Shown: positions 8,338 through 16,931 of the stretch, in pieces
Position numbering within the stretch: the first letter of the stretch is position 1
Layout: each line of letters starts with the position of its first letter
DNA from: Candidatus Trichofilum aggregatum
GTDB lineage: Bacteria > Chloroflexota > Anaerolineae > Promineifilales > Promineifilaceae
NCBI GenBank assembly: GCA_016716885.1
Contig: JADJUV010000115.1
Location: 1-28,851 of the forward strand
Length of the DNA: 28,851 bases
Direction: 5' to 3'
Notes under the pieces: model-generated
What the model saw: only the letters and a program-made list of their open reading frames with translations
The model's database searches: none
Told to the model about the DNA's origin: nothing
Position numbers and translations under genes: made by a program

Positions 8338-8401
8338 ACCCACGCAAAGGCGCAAAGAACGCCAAGTTTTTCACTTGGCGACTGGGCGTCCTTCGCGTGA
8401 G
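8338..8401 (+). repeat. Word hairpin of CGCAAAG units
   Basis: acgcaaaggcgcaaagaacgcc is followed by the short hairpin cgccaag-ttttt-cttggcg (about 8360-8380) and a partial reverse copy ggcgtccttcgcgtg. It lies between scpB and the pseudouridine synthase gene. No promoter or ribosome site is evident in the 120-bp gap. Confidence 0.6.
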
Positions 8402-8424
8402 AATTCTTATGGCCGATAAACTTA

Positions 8425-9156
8425 ATGAATATGGAAGAACGATTACAGAAAATTATGGCGGAAGCGGGGCTTGGCTCACGGCGGGCGTGTGAGGAGCTGA
8501 TTCGCGCTGGGGTGGTGCGGGTGAATGGACAGGTGGCGGTGTTGGGCACCAAGGCCGACGCGGCACGGGATGAGATTACCGTTCGCGGCCGCGCCATCCA
8601 GCGCGAAAAAATGTTGTACATTATGCTCAACAAACCCAAAGGGGTGCTCTCCTCCACCGAAGATGAGTTGGATGAGGGTCGTCGGACGGTGCGTGATCTG
8701 GTCAACTTGCCCGGCCACCTCTACCCGGTGGGGCGGCTGGACAAACCCAGCGAAGGGTTGATCCTGCTCACTAACGACGGCCACCTGGCCCATCGGCTGA
8801 CCCATCCCCGTTATGAACATGAAAAAGAGTATCTGGTGCTGGTGTATGGACAGCCCTCGGCGGACACGTTGGCCCAATGGCAACGGGGTGTCCTATTGGA
8901 TGGGCAGATGACGGCTCCAGCCAGGGTGCGGGTAGACAAAACCATGCCCGATGCCACCTGGCTGACGGTTATCTTGCGGGAAGGCAAAAAACGACAAATT
9001 CGCCGGGTCGCGGCCGCGTTAGGGCACGAAGTCCGGCAACTCATCCGTGTGCGTATCGGCCCACTGGTGCTGTCCGGCCTTGAAACCGGCCAATGGCGTC
9101 ACCTGACCCCGGCTGAGGTACGCGCCTTGCGTGAAGAAGTAAAAAGTGACTTGTGA
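8425..9156 (+). CDS. rluB: RsuA/RluB-family rRNA pseudouridine synthase
   Basis: A 243-residue enzyme that isomerises a specific uridine in ribosomal RNA to pseudouridine. An N-terminal S4 RNA-binding domain (about 3-60: EERLQKIMAEAGLGSRRACEE, then VRVNG) is followed by the catalytic domain. The catalytic aspartate lies in GRLDKPSEGLILLTNDG, MLNKPKGV marks the domain start, and EGKKRQIRR is the conserved basic motif near the end. Target (23S position, RluB-like, or 16S, RsuA-like) cannot be fixed from sequence; synteny with scpB and cmk favours the RluB type. An alternative start is the ATG at 8431. Neither has a clear Shine-Dalgarno sequence. Confidence 0.92.
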   Translation: MNMEERLQKIMAEAGLGSRRACEELIRAGVVRVNGQVAVLGTKADAARDEITVRGRAIQREKMLYIMLNKPKGVLSSTEDELDEGRRTVRDLVNLPGHLYPVGRLDKPSEGLILLTNDGHLAHRLTHPRYEHEKEYLVLVYGQPSADTLAQWQRGVLLDGQMTAPARVRVDKTMPDATWLTVILREGKKRQIRRVAAALGHEVRQLIRVRIGPLVLSGLETGQWRHLTPAEVRALREEVKSDL

Positions 9157-9250
9157 GAAAAAAGAAGGTACACAGAGATCACAAAGGTGAAGGCACAGAG
9201 ATTCACAGAGAAAAAGCCAGATCGTTTTGCTGTGTTCCTTGACGGTGAAA
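9157..9250 (+). repeat. CACAGAG word repeat ahead of cmk
   Basis: Contains cacagag three times in slightly different contexts (9173-9213) and a weak reverse match tgtgttcc downstream. It is translatable in the cmk frame from a GTG at 9187, but the resulting peptide is repeat-derived and lies upstream of a proper ribosome site. Confidence 0.5.
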
Positions 9251-9270
9251 AATCTTTTGAGGAGTTTTCT

Positions 9271-9984
9271 TTGACTGAACATACTTTCCCGGCCGCTATT
9301 GCCATTGATGGCCCGGCGGCTTCGGGTAAAACGACGATTGGTAAAATATTGGCGGACCGGTTGGGTTATCTCTTTTTAGATACCGGTTCGATGTATCGGG
9401 CGGTTACTTTGGCCGCTCTGCAACGTGGGTTAGATTTTAACGACGAAGCGGCGATTGAAGCCCTGGCCGAGCAGATTGATATTCACATTGAGAATGCGAA
9501 TGAAGCGGTGGATGGGTATCACTACACCGTTTATGTGGATGGGCAGAATGTCACCCTCGAATTACGGATTCAGGCGGTGGATCGGCATGTTTCCCAGGTG
9601 TCAGCCTATGCGGGGGTGCGGCGGCAGATGGTGAAGTTGCAGAGAGCGTATGGGGATCGCGGCCGCGTGGTTATGGTGGGTCGTGACATTGGCACGGTGG
9701 TGTTGCCCCAGGCCCCGCTCAAATTGTACGTGGTGGCCTCAGCCGAGGAGCGAGCGCGGCGGCGCTGGTTGGAGCGCCGGGATAAGGGAGATAGTCTCAG
9801 CTATGAAACCATCCTGGCCGATGTGATCCGGCGGGACAAGATAGACAGCGGCCGCGAACATTCCCCCCTGCGCCCGGCGGATGATGCGGTGATGATTGAC
9901 AGTAGCGGCCGCGAGCCAGCCCTTATTTTGGAAGAGATTTTGCAACTGCCCTGCTTTACTCTGGAGAAACACCCGCCCCGCTAG
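9271..9984 (+). CDS. cmk: Cytidylate kinase
   Basis: A CMP/dCMP kinase of 237 residues in pyrimidine nucleotide salvage. It begins with the P-loop IAIDGPAASGKTT, followed by LFLDTGSMYRAVT (CMP-binding Asp/Tyr/Arg region), then GRDIGTVVLPQAPLKLYVVA and the Arg-rich lid RARRRWLERR. RDKIDSGREHSPLRPADDAVMIDSS is the standard C-terminal family signature. The frame is open to 9187, but the TTG at 9271 has GAGGAG at 9259-9264 and places the P-loop at the usual distance, so TTG is chosen. It is the last gene of the scpB block and convergent with the kinase/STAND gene 82 bp away; no terminator is visible in that gap. Confidence 0.94.
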   Translation: MTEHTFPAAIAIDGPAASGKTTIGKILADRLGYLFLDTGSMYRAVTLAALQRGLDFNDEAAIEALAEQIDIHIENANEAVDGYHYTVYVDGQNVTLELRIQAVDRHVSQVSAYAGVRRQMVKLQRAYGDRGRVVMVGRDIGTVVLPQAPLKLYVVASAEERARRRWLERRDKGDSLSYETILADVIRRDKIDSGREHSPLRPADDAVMIDSSGREPALILEEILQLPCFTLEKHPPR

Positions 9985-10066
9985 AGTTTCCCATAAGCGA
10001 GGCACACCAAGATGGATGAAAAACGAGGAACTTTGGGGAACTCTTGCCTCTTTGCCACTTTGCCAC

Positions 10067-13000
10067 TTAATCTCGTGGGAAGCTGAATTTCTCCAGCCAC
10101 GCGGCCGCGACATCCCACTTTTCCCCCTTTTCTGGCTCCGGCAACGGACCGGGAATATGTTGGCCCCAGACCTCGGCATACCACTGGGAAGAAGCAACCC
10201 CTGGCAATGTACGCACAAACGCATAAAGTTGTTGGGCTTCAGCTAACGCGCCTTGTTGGGCCAGGTAAAGGGCCAGATTAGCCAGCACGCCTGGCAACTG
10301 GTCGTCATCTTTCCGCTCCAGAAATAGATGGAGTTGGCTCATCAACCCTGCTCGAAGGGCGGGATCAGCCGGGTCTGTCGCCAGACGTGCCCGCAGATGA
10401 AGCACTTGGGCCAATTCCAACAGTCTGGCGTACAAAGAAGGCTCCAAAGTCACCGTGACCGGTTTTTGCACGGTAGCCCAATCACCCAACCCCGCCGCGG
10501 CCGCGAGAAGCAGATGATAGCTGTTCATGACAACCCAAATATAGTTGATAGCCTGAGCAATCTGCGACGCCTGGTGTGCATCTTCACGCGCTCGTTCAAA
10601 TTGCCCCAGGTGTAGCCATACAAAACTACGCCCCATATGCCCCCGCGCCATATCCTGACGACTGCCCAAATCATGCGCCAGTGCCAGACTCCTTTCACTT
10701 AAAGCCAGGGCTGAGGCTGACTGGCTCGACTCCAGGATATCCAGGCTCAAGTTAAATAGTGCTCGCGCCATCCCCCCCTTGTCACCAATCCGTTCCGCCA
10801 AGGCCAGACATTCTTCCAAATAAGGCCGCCGTACAACTGCGTCCGGTGTGGCGATAGATAATTTGTGTAAGACATTGATCATGCCCCACTGATCGCCCAG
10901 TTGCCGATAGAGGGCTAAGGCCGCCTGACCCACCTGTTGGGCCACGGCTTTCTCCTGGTAAATACTCATAAGAAACGTCAGAAGCGTTAAGGCGTGGGCT
11001 TCACCGGGCACGTCACCGAGTGCCCGGTAGAGAGCCAGACTTTCTTCGGCGTAGGCAATTGCTACCGGGCGTTGTTCGATGATCCAGGGGGATGAAGCCA
11101 GTGAAGCCAAAACGAACGCCCGCAAGGATCGAATATCTTCCCCGGCTAACAATGGGCTGTCCAGTAAAGCCAGTGCCCGCTGTCCTAATACCTCGTCACT
11201 TTGACCCAGGATAAAATCGTAACCGCTATGCCAGATGAGGCCAGCTATCAGCAGGCGATCTCGTTCGGCCGAGGCTAGTAGTTGATCCAGATGTTGGTTG
11301 AGGTGGGTGGTGAGGGTAGCGCCTTCGGCATAGCGGCCGCGTCGGAGCATATAGGTCATCAGAGCGGGCAAAGCCTGGATCAGCCAGGATAATTGCGATT
11401 GGGCTACCGCCCACTCCCAACCCATGCGGACATTCTCCCGCTCCAGGTCAATCTCTTGTAACGCCTTCATCTGTCCGGCCCGTTCCAAGATGGACTCACG
11501 TTGCTGCAAAAAGGTGAGGTAGAACTGGCTGTGTTGCTGACGGGTGGTTGATTCGTCGGCCGTTTGGGCGGCCAAATGCGCGGCCGCGTACTGGCGTAGC
11601 AGTTCATGAATCTCAAACCGCCCCTCTGGAGTACGGTGGAGCAACGATTTGTTGACCAGGGCCAACAAGGTTCGTAAGGTGGCCCCGGTGATGGCCTGGG
11701 CCGCTTCCCGGCTGAAACCGCCGCGAAACACCGACAGGCGGGGGAAGATGGTTTGTTCTTCGGCATTGAGAAGCCGCCAGGAATAATCGAAGACGGCGCG
11801 GATGCTCCGTTGCCGCTCGGGGACATCGGCCATGTCGGTTTCCAGGAAGTCCAGGCTGTGGCTAATCTCCTGAGCAATTTCCTCGGCGCTGAGCAGTTCT
11901 AGCCACGCGGCCGCGAGCACAATTCCCAAGGGTAGCCCCTGCACCAACCGGCATATCCGGGCGATGGGAGCCAAATCCAGACCGCTGAGGGTGTAATCGG
12001 GTTGCACCCGGCGGGCACTTTGCAGAAATAGTTGGACGGCACTGTACGCGGCCGCGTCTTCCGGCGTCTCCCAATCAGGAAAATCCATGCCCGCCAGCCG
12101 CAACAGGTGTTCACTTTGCCGGTTGAGTCGTTCCCGCGAGGTCGCCAGTACCTTCACCCCCGGTGCATTCTGCAATAGGGCATCTACCAGGGTTGCCCCT
12201 TCTAGTAGATGCTCGAAATTGTCCAGAATAAGCAAAAGCTGTTTTTCGCGCAGGGTATCCAGCAGTTGTTGTTGGGGTGGTGCGCCTTCGTAAAAGGTAA
12301 AACCAATGGCTTCGGCAATGGCCGAGACGATGGTGTTGCTGTCGGCCAGGGGGGCCAGGGGGACGAAATAGAGGCCATGCGGGAAGATGGTATGGCCGCT
12401 GGTGTTTTCGCGTTGTTTCGCGGCCGCGGCGAGGGCCAGACTCGTTTTGCCCATGCCCCCCGGCCCGGTAATCGTTACCAGGCGCACCTGCGGATCAACC
12501 AGGAGTTGGGCCAGGTTGGCTAACTCCACTTCCCGCCCGACGAAGGGGGTGGTGCTGGTGGGCAGATTATGCGGCCGCGATGGGGACGCGGTGACATAGG
12601 GATGGGGCGACACGGCGAAAGGAGAGGGGGCGATGGGGAGAGGGTTTGACGTGGCGAAAGGGTGATTGTCCACCACTGTGCCCTCGTCGCTCACCGGCCC
12701 TTTGCCACTCTGCCCCTTTGCCGCTTTATCCGCCATCATCACTTCCAACTCCGCCCCCGCCAGCCGGATGCTGGGCAGGCGTTGTTGCCGGTCTTTGGCT
12801 AACATCCGGTAAACCAGATCAGCCAGGGCGTCGCTCACATCGGGGCGCAGGCGGTGCAAATCCGGGGTTGGTTCAGTGAGGATGGCTTTGAGGGTGGCGG
12901 CGATATTGTTGCCCCGAAATGGGGCGTGGTTGGTCAACATCTCAAACAGCAACGCCCCAAAGGCCCAAATGTCGGCGCGGGCATCCAGCTTTTCGCCGTT

Positions 13001-13549
13001 ACACGCTTCCGGGCTGAGATAAGCCATCGTGCCCACCAGCATCCCCGATTGAGTCAGCCCTTCGCTTTGCAGGAGGCGGGCCGTGCCAAAATCGGTCAGA
13101 CGGGGGGTGCCATCGGTGGCTAGAAGCACATTGGCCGGTTTGAGGTCGCGGTGGATGATGTTGAGCCGGTGGGTGCGGGTGAGGGCGTCGGCCAGGTCGA
13201 GGGCGATTTCGAGGACGCGGGGGATGGGCAGGGGGCCGTGTTTTTCCAGGTATTCCTGTAATGAGCCACCGGCCACGTATTCGAGGATGAGGTAATGGGT
13301 GTGCTCGTGGTTCGCGGCCGCGAGCATACGCACGATGTTGGGGTGGTGTAGCTGGCGCAAGGCTTCCCCTTCCTGGACAAAACGCGTCACCATATCCGGG
13401 TCGGCGGCCAGCAGTTCCGGTTTGAGCCGCTTAATCGCCACCGGCTCACCCGTCTGTTCATCTCGGCCCAGGTACACTTCACCCATTCCCCCCTGGCCTA
13501 TCAATTTTTCAACGATGAAACGATTAGCAATCACACCTGGAACGGACAT
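10067..13549 (-). CDS. Ser/Thr protein kinase fused to STAND (NB-ARC-like) ATPase and TPR repeats
   Basis: A 1160-residue soluble signalling protein. Residues 11-275 form a Hanks-type kinase with GQGGMGEV, K40 in AIK, HRDLKPAN (133-140), DFG (153-155) and the PEACNG activation-loop end. Residues 271-324 are a Pro/Ser-rich linker encoded by repeat cassettes. From about 335 follows a STAND NTPase: FVGRE, Walker A GPGGMGKTS (362-370), Walker B LLLILDNFEHLL and GLPLGIVLAAAWL, then a winged helix. The C-terminal half is helical, TPR-like (ALALYRQLGD, ALFNLSLD). In such proteins the repeats sense a ligand and the ATPase oligomerises, here presumably to control the kinase. The start ATG lacks a ribosome site; a TACAAT box 12 nt upstream would suit a leaderless transcript. 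It is divergent from the esterase gene. Confidence 0.93.
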   Translation of the reverse strand: MSVPGVIANRFIVEKLIGQGGMGEVYLGRDEQTGEPVAIKRLKPELLAADPDMVTRFVQEGEALRQLHHPNIVRMLAAANHEHTHYLILEYVAGGSLQEYLEKHGPLPIPRVLEIALDLADALTRTHRLNIIHRDLKPANVLLATDGTPRLTDFGTARLLQSEGLTQSGMLVGTMAYLSPEACNGEKLDARADIWAFGALLFEMLTNHAPFRGNNIAATLKAILTEPTPDLHRLRPDVSDALADLVYRMLAKDRQQRLPSIRLAGAELEVMMADKAAKGQSGKGPVSDEGTVVDNHPFATSNPLPIAPSPFAVSPHPYVTASPSRPHNLPTSTTPFVGREVELANLAQLLVDPQVRLVTITGPGGMGKTSLALAAAAKQRENTSGHTIFPHGLYFVPLAPLADSNTIVSAIAEAIGFTFYEGAPPQQQLLDTLREKQLLLILDNFEHLLEGATLVDALLQNAPGVKVLATSRERLNRQSEHLLRLAGMDFPDWETPEDAAAYSAVQLFLQSARRVQPDYTLSGLDLAPIARICRLVQGLPLGIVLAAAWLELLSAEEIAQEISHSLDFLETDMADVPERQRSIRAVFDYSWRLLNAEEQTIFPRLSVFRGGFSREAAQAITGATLRTLLALVNKSLLHRTPEGRFEIHELLRQYAAAHLAAQTADESTTRQQHSQFYLTFLQQRESILERAGQMKALQEIDLERENVRMGWEWAVAQSQLSWLIQALPALMTYMLRRGRYAEGATLTTHLNQHLDQLLASAERDRLLIAGLIWHSGYDFILGQSDEVLGQRALALLDSPLLAGEDIRSLRAFVLASLASSPWIIEQRPVAIAYAEESLALYRALGDVPGEAHALTLLTFLMSIYQEKAVAQQVGQAALALYRQLGDQWGMINVLHKLSIATPDAVVRRPYLEECLALAERIGDKGGMARALFNLSLDILESSQSASALALSERSLALAHDLGSRQDMARGHMGRSFVWLHLGQFERAREDAHQASQIAQAINYIWVVMNSYHLLLAAAAGLGDWATVQKPVTVTLEPSLYARLLELAQVLHLRARLATDPADPALRAGLMSQLHLFLERKDDDQLPGVLANLALYLAQQGALAEAQQLYAFVRTLPGVASSQWYAEVWGQHIPGPLPEPEKGEKWDVAAAWLEKFSFPRD
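12578..12736 (-). repeat. Repeat cassettes inside the kinase-STAND linker
   Basis: The plus strand holds ggggacgcggtgacatag, a gcgacacggcga word, a gcgatgggg word and a gccactctgcccctttgccg stretch. The first resembles the cassette at 3755-3786 inside the DUF2723 gene. Read on the minus strand they form the low-complexity Pro/Ser linker between kinase and ATPase domains, in frame. Confidence 0.65.
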
Positions 13550-13638
13550 GACGGTAATTGTACCTGATTTGCCTTGCGGGTATGATTGCGCGACTTGTGA
13601 AATTTAAGCGATAAACTTCTTAACATCCAGGAGACTCC
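13550..13638. promoter_or_regulatory. Divergent control region between kinase/STAND and esterase genes
   Basis: The 89-bp gap must hold both promoters. AGGAG at 13629-13633 is a good ribosome site for the esterase. On the minus strand TACAAT is centred about 15 nt before the kinase ATG. No clear -35 element or operator is seen. Confidence 0.4.
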
Positions 13639-14679
13639 ATGTCAATCCAACAACGCCTTGAAAACGAATCCACGCCTTTGATAGACGGCCAAACCGTCAC
13701 CTTCGTCTGGGAAGGTGAGGATCCGCCGTTGTTACGGGGCGATTTTAATGGCTGGACGCAAGACCCGACCGAGGCGCCTACCTGGACGGAAGAAGAACCC
13801 GGTTTGTGGCTCCACCGACTGACTCTGCCCGATGATGCCTACATTGAATATGGCCTGGGTACGGATGAGGATCGCCAGCTTGATCCCCACAACCCACGAG
13901 TTACGCCCAACGGCATGGGGCAGATGAACCATTATTTTGCCATGCCCCAGGCAGAGTTGAATCTGTGGCATGTCAGGAAACAAGGAGTGGTTCGCGGCCG
14001 CGTCACCCACCACCGTGTCACTGCCCAACTGTTGGCACGGGGCAAAACACGCGATGTTTACCTCTACCAACCACCCACGGAGCAACCCGTTCCGCTCCTG
14101 CTCGTTTACGATGGTCAAGATTATTACCGCCGCGCCCAATTGCCCACCATCGTGGATAACCTCATCGCCCAGGCAAAAATACCCCCCATCGCCCTGGCCA
14201 TGATCGCCAATGCTGGCCCACAAGCCCGCATGACCGAATACGCCTGCGCCGACTCGACGCTTTTGCATGTGCTTTACAGTTTGCTTCCGCTTGTGCAGGA
14301 TAAGCTCAACCTGCTCGACCCGGTGCAACACCCTGGCGCGTATGGTGTTTTGGGGGCTTCGATGGGTGGGCTGATGGCAACGTACACCGGGTTGCGACTG
14401 CCGCACCTGTTTGGCCGAGTATTCAGCCAGTCGGGGGCTTTTTATTTTGATGAGTATGAGGCGGTAGTGGGGGAGTTAGTGCGGCATGGGCCGTTGCGGC
14501 CGCTACGCCTTTTTATGGATGTCGGTCAATTCGAGTGGCTTCTGGAACCCAACCGTCGTATGCACACACTCCTGAGGGAACGAGGCTACACGGTGGCTTA
14601 TCGGGAATTTGCCGGTGGGCACAACTATCCGTCCTGGCGCAACGATCTCTGGCGTGGTCTCCAGTGGCTATTTGCCTAG
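13639..14679 (+). CDS. Enterochelin-esterase-like alpha/beta hydrolase with N-terminal Ig-like domain
   Basis: A 346-residue esterase resembling the Fes/YieL family. The N-terminal beta-sandwich (about 15-105: VTFVWEGEDPPLLRGDFNGW, LDPHNPRV) is the CBM48-like domain of that family. The hydrolase core has LLVYDGQDYY, the nucleophile serine in GASMGG, an aspartate in DVGQFEWLLEPNR and the histidine in FAGGHNYPSW, giving a full Ser-Asp-His triad. There is no signal peptide, so it should be cytoplasmic. No siderophore genes are nearby, so ferric-enterobactin hydrolysis is not supported; a general ester or sugar-ester substrate is equally possible. Start ATG 13639 has AGGAG in front. It converges on the sulfur-transport cluster. 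Confidence 0.88.
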   Translation: MSIQQRLENESTPLIDGQTVTFVWEGEDPPLLRGDFNGWTQDPTEAPTWTEEEPGLWLHRLTLPDDAYIEYGLGTDEDRQLDPHNPRVTPNGMGQMNHYFAMPQAELNLWHVRKQGVVRGRVTHHRVTAQLLARGKTRDVYLYQPPTEQPVPLLLVYDGQDYYRRAQLPTIVDNLIAQAKIPPIALAMIANAGPQARMTEYACADSTLLHVLYSLLPLVQDKLNLLDPVQHPGAYGVLGASMGGLMATYTGLRLPHLFGRVFSQSGAFYFDEYEAVVGELVRHGPLRPLRLFMDVGQFEWLLEPNRRMHTLLRERGYTVAYREFAGGHNYPSWRNDLWRGLQWLFA

Positions 14680-14690
14680 TCCAACTTTAT

Positions 14691-14845
14691 ACAAATTCCT
14701 AGCCGGTTTAGTCGGAAGACCATCCCCCCTGACCCGCTTCCCGCCGGGAAAGGGGAAATACCAGAAGTGCCGATTTTCGAGCGCGGCCGCGCTCGAAAAT
14801 CGGCACTTTAGAAAGTTCCCCGCCCCCAGGGGCGGGGTTAGGGGT
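14691..14845. repeat. Variable-core repeat element, copy A
   Basis: Begins acaaattcctagccgg, continues with a catcccccct stretch and a ttcccgccgggaa hairpin, and ends with ttccccgcccc-aggggcgggg. The same left and right parts occur at 24950-25091, but the central hairpin between them is unrelated in sequence. It lies between the convergent esterase and YeeE-rhodanese genes; the 14680-14886 gap holds no gene. Confidence 0.85.
14765..14808. repeat. Perfect 44-bp palindrome centred on GCGGCCGC
   Basis: The two 22-nt halves are exact reverse complements with no spacer; the centre is between 14786 and 14787. The left half reads aagtgccgattttcgagcgc then gg. It is the core of repeat copy A and the only GCGGCCGC copy found outside a gene. 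It could extrude as a cruciform or terminate convergent transcripts. Confidence 0.95.
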
Positions 14846-14857
14846 GGGGCACTGTTT

Positions 14858-14882
14858 ACGCACCACGCACCACGCACCACGT
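14858..14882. repeat. ACGCACC word repeat, three units
   Basis: Three tandem acgcacc units ending in acgt, immediately next to the YeeE-rhodanese stop. It matches the words at 6108-6125 and 19871-19881. Confidence 0.75.
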
Positions 14883-14886
14883 AACC

Positions 14887-16122
14887 CTACCCACAACCAC
14901 CCCCAGAGGCCCCGCGCTTAATTTCTAGTTTCACCTTCGGCGTAAACAACAGTTCTTCATAATTGTGCGGGTCGGGTTCGGCAAAATCATAACGATCACC
15001 GAGCGCGGCCGCGAACCCATACGCCAGTTCATCCTCACCCACATTCGCCAGGACCGCCTCTGTCTTGAACTCCGCTGGCGCAAATGTCGCCAGCCAGCCA
15101 TTGACCCCCCCTTCCAAAATGTACACACTGGGCACACTTTCGGCTTTTAGCTGTTGCCAGGCGGATGTCGCGGCCGCTTCGTCATTACTCATCACCACAA
15201 TCACCGTGTTGGCTGGTTCCTCAAGGAGAGTCGGGGCCAGGGCAACCACGTCGCCAGCAGGTACGTGGCGGGCATCCTGGATGTGAAACAGGTTGAAATC
15301 AGCCTCGTCGCGCACATCCAGCATGATGATGTTCAGGCTGGTATCGTGGGTAATAGTCAATAGTTCGCCGGGATGAATTTGCACTTCCCGGTTGTCTAGC
15401 CGTACCCCTTCGGTAAGTTCTAGCTTGTTCCAGCGGTCAGCGTTGCTGGGCTGGCCGATGATGATGGTGGCGATGGCGACGACAACGATGGTCGCGGCCG
15501 CGGCATAGCGCCATTTTGGTTCTTTACTGATGTCCTTCTTGCCCACCACTTTCTCCAGGATTTCCGACCCCCAGAACATGAACAGGGCCATCAGCACCAC
15601 GAGCAACACGACCACCCCGGTGGGCAGGTTCAGCCATTCCATGAGGGTGAACCGCCCCAGGTACGATGAGTTCCAGAACCCTTCGTACAGCCCAACGGTC
15701 TCGCCAAACAAGAAAATGCCGAAGAACGCGCCCAGGGCAAAAAAGATACCGTCCAACTTCAGCACCGCCGCCGAAACCAGCGACGTACCGGGGCAGAACC
15801 CACCGACAATAAAACCTACACCCATGATCAAACCACCCACAATCCCCGGCCACAAATAGGTCGGATTGACATAGACCAGGTTAAAGTCCAGCAACCCCAG
15901 GCCAGAGGCCAGGAAGATCAAGACCATCGCCGTGATAATCGCCCCAAACATCACTTTCAGGACGGTCATCTCTTTGAAATAAAACTGGGCCGCCAGCTTG
16001 CGTGAATCAGCAAAACCGCTGATTTCCAGCACATAACCAAAGGCAAAGCCAATAATGGCATAAACGATGTAGGCATTCCAGTGGCCTAACAAGTCGGAAA
16101 GAGCTAAAGGAAACGGAGCCAT
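14887..16122 (-). CDS. YeeE/YedE (TsuA-like) sulfur transporter fused to a rhodanese-like domain
   Basis: 411 residues. The first 210 or so form a YeeE/YedE (DUF395) membrane domain with at least five helices and the hallmark GGFCPGTSLVSA, whose cysteine relays thiosulfate or persulfide sulfur in TsuA-type importers. A further helix at about 207-224 (YAAAATIVVVAIATIIIG) leads into an extracytoplasmic or anchored rhodanese-like domain (NIIMLDVRDEADFNLFHIQDARHVPAG...YILEGGVNGW). The rhodanese active-site loop, normally CRxGxRS, reads VVMSNDEAA, so the catalytic cysteine is absent. The chain ends GASGGGCG, with a cysteine one residue from the end. It is the last gene of the sulfur cluster and most likely works with the adjacent YeeE half. 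Confidence 0.88.
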   Translation of the reverse strand: MAPFPLALSDLLGHWNAYIVYAIIGFAFGYVLEISGFADSRKLAAQFYFKEMTVLKVMFGAIITAMVLIFLASGLGLLDFNLVYVNPTYLWPGIVGGLIMGVGFIVGGFCPGTSLVSAAVLKLDGIFFALGAFFGIFLFGETVGLYEGFWNSSYLGRFTLMEWLNLPTGVVVLLVVLMALFMFWGSEILEKVVGKKDISKEPKWRYAAAATIVVVAIATIIIGQPSNADRWNKLELTEGVRLDNREVQIHPGELLTITHDTSLNIIMLDVRDEADFNLFHIQDARHVPAGDVVALAPTLLEEPANTVIVVMSNDEAAATSAWQQLKAESVPSVYILEGGVNGWLATFAPAEFKTEAVLANVGEDELAYGFAAALGDRYDFAEPDPHNYEELLFTPKVKLEIKRGASGGGCG

Positions 16123-16167
16123 GGTGTCAACCCCCGAAGTAATTAGTTACCAGTGAACAGTGAATAG

Positions 16168-16266
16168 TGAGTCTACTGAAATAACGCCCCCGGGGGGGAA
16201 GAAGAGCCCCCCCCCCCAAAAAAAAAATTTGGTTGTTGGGGGTGGTGGCTTCTTTCAGTGAACTCA
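16168..16266. repeat. MITE-like element, copy 2, with homopolymer-smeared centre
   Basis: Ends tgagtctactgaaa (16168-16181) and tttcagtgaactca (16253-16266) match the element at 7607-7709 in opposite orientation, including the next bases gaagccac and aacgc. The centre (about 16187-16243) is runs of C, G, A and T, whose order of base types loosely follows the centre of copy 1. The centre is probably an assembly consensus error. The 16123-16325 gap has no gene. Confidence 0.75.
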
Positions 16267-16325
16267 ATCGTGAATAGTAAAAAATCTGCGCTAATCCCCA
16301 CAATCTGCGGATTATTTTTTGTGGA

Positions 16326-16909
16326 TCAATTCCACAATTTGCGCACAAAATAGGCCAACGCATACGCCCCGGCGAAGACGGCCAACATGAAGGCCCAACT
16401 GCCAACGGAAAGCACCGCCCCACCGGAGAGAGCCTGCCCTGAGGTACAGCCACGCGCCAGCCGCGCTCCGTACCCCATAAACGTGCCGCCGATGAAGGCC
16501 ATCAGCCAGCGCACTTTCACCGGTACCCCTGGCCCCCGGTTCGTCTCCAGCTTCAGCCGCCCGTTCATTAGCCCGGATGTGAAGCCACCCGCCAGCAATC
16601 CCAGGGTGACAAACACCACCCAGCTATCCAACGGATTGGTTTCACCCCCGGCCATTGTTGCCAGGTAAGCCGACCGGTCAATATGTTCCGGGTAGACGGC
16701 ATCTTCAATTACTACCAGCAGGCGGTTCATCCCCCGGATGCACCCAGCCCGTTGCCGCTGACAAAAAACGCCCCAAACAAGACCAGGCCCAGCAAAATCC
16801 CGCCGATATACGGATGGACATACGGCCTGGTCTCGCGCCGGACCAAACTTAGTAACCGATCCTTCAAAGAAGGTCGGGCGGTTGGTTTCATTCCAGTTAA
16901 TGTTGTCAT
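16326..16909 (-). CDS. YeeE/YedE family sulfur-transport protein, frameshift in a G run
   Basis: A DUF395 membrane protein of about 194 residues when repaired. ATG at 16909 is preceded by GGAG. The first part (MTTLTGMKPTARPSLKDRLL...IGGILLGLVLFGAFFVSG) ends at GLGASGG and a stop at 16727. The next frame resumes directly with MNRLLVVIEDAVYPEHIDRSAYLA and contains FIGGTFMGYGARLARGCTSGQALSGG, the family hallmark with the sulfur-relay cysteine. The join is a run of five G (minus strand, near 16731); six would restore the frame. Sequencing error is likely. It pairs with the downstream YeeE-rhodanese as two halves of a thiosulfate/sulfur importer. The start at 16952 of the second frame is rejected because its N-terminus is nonsense. 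Confidence 0.82.
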
Positions 16910-16931
16910 GGATTCTTCTCCAAATTTTTAT

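Noticed and set aside
9187..9270. An N-terminal extension of cytidylate kinase from a GTG at 9187
   Set aside because: The peptide comes from the CACAGAG word repeat. A TTG with GAGGAG ribosome site at 9271 gives the normal family length.
13639..14679. Assignment of the hydrolase as a true enterobactin esterase in a siderophore pathway
   Set aside because: No siderophore synthesis or uptake gene is present. Only the fold and triad are supported.
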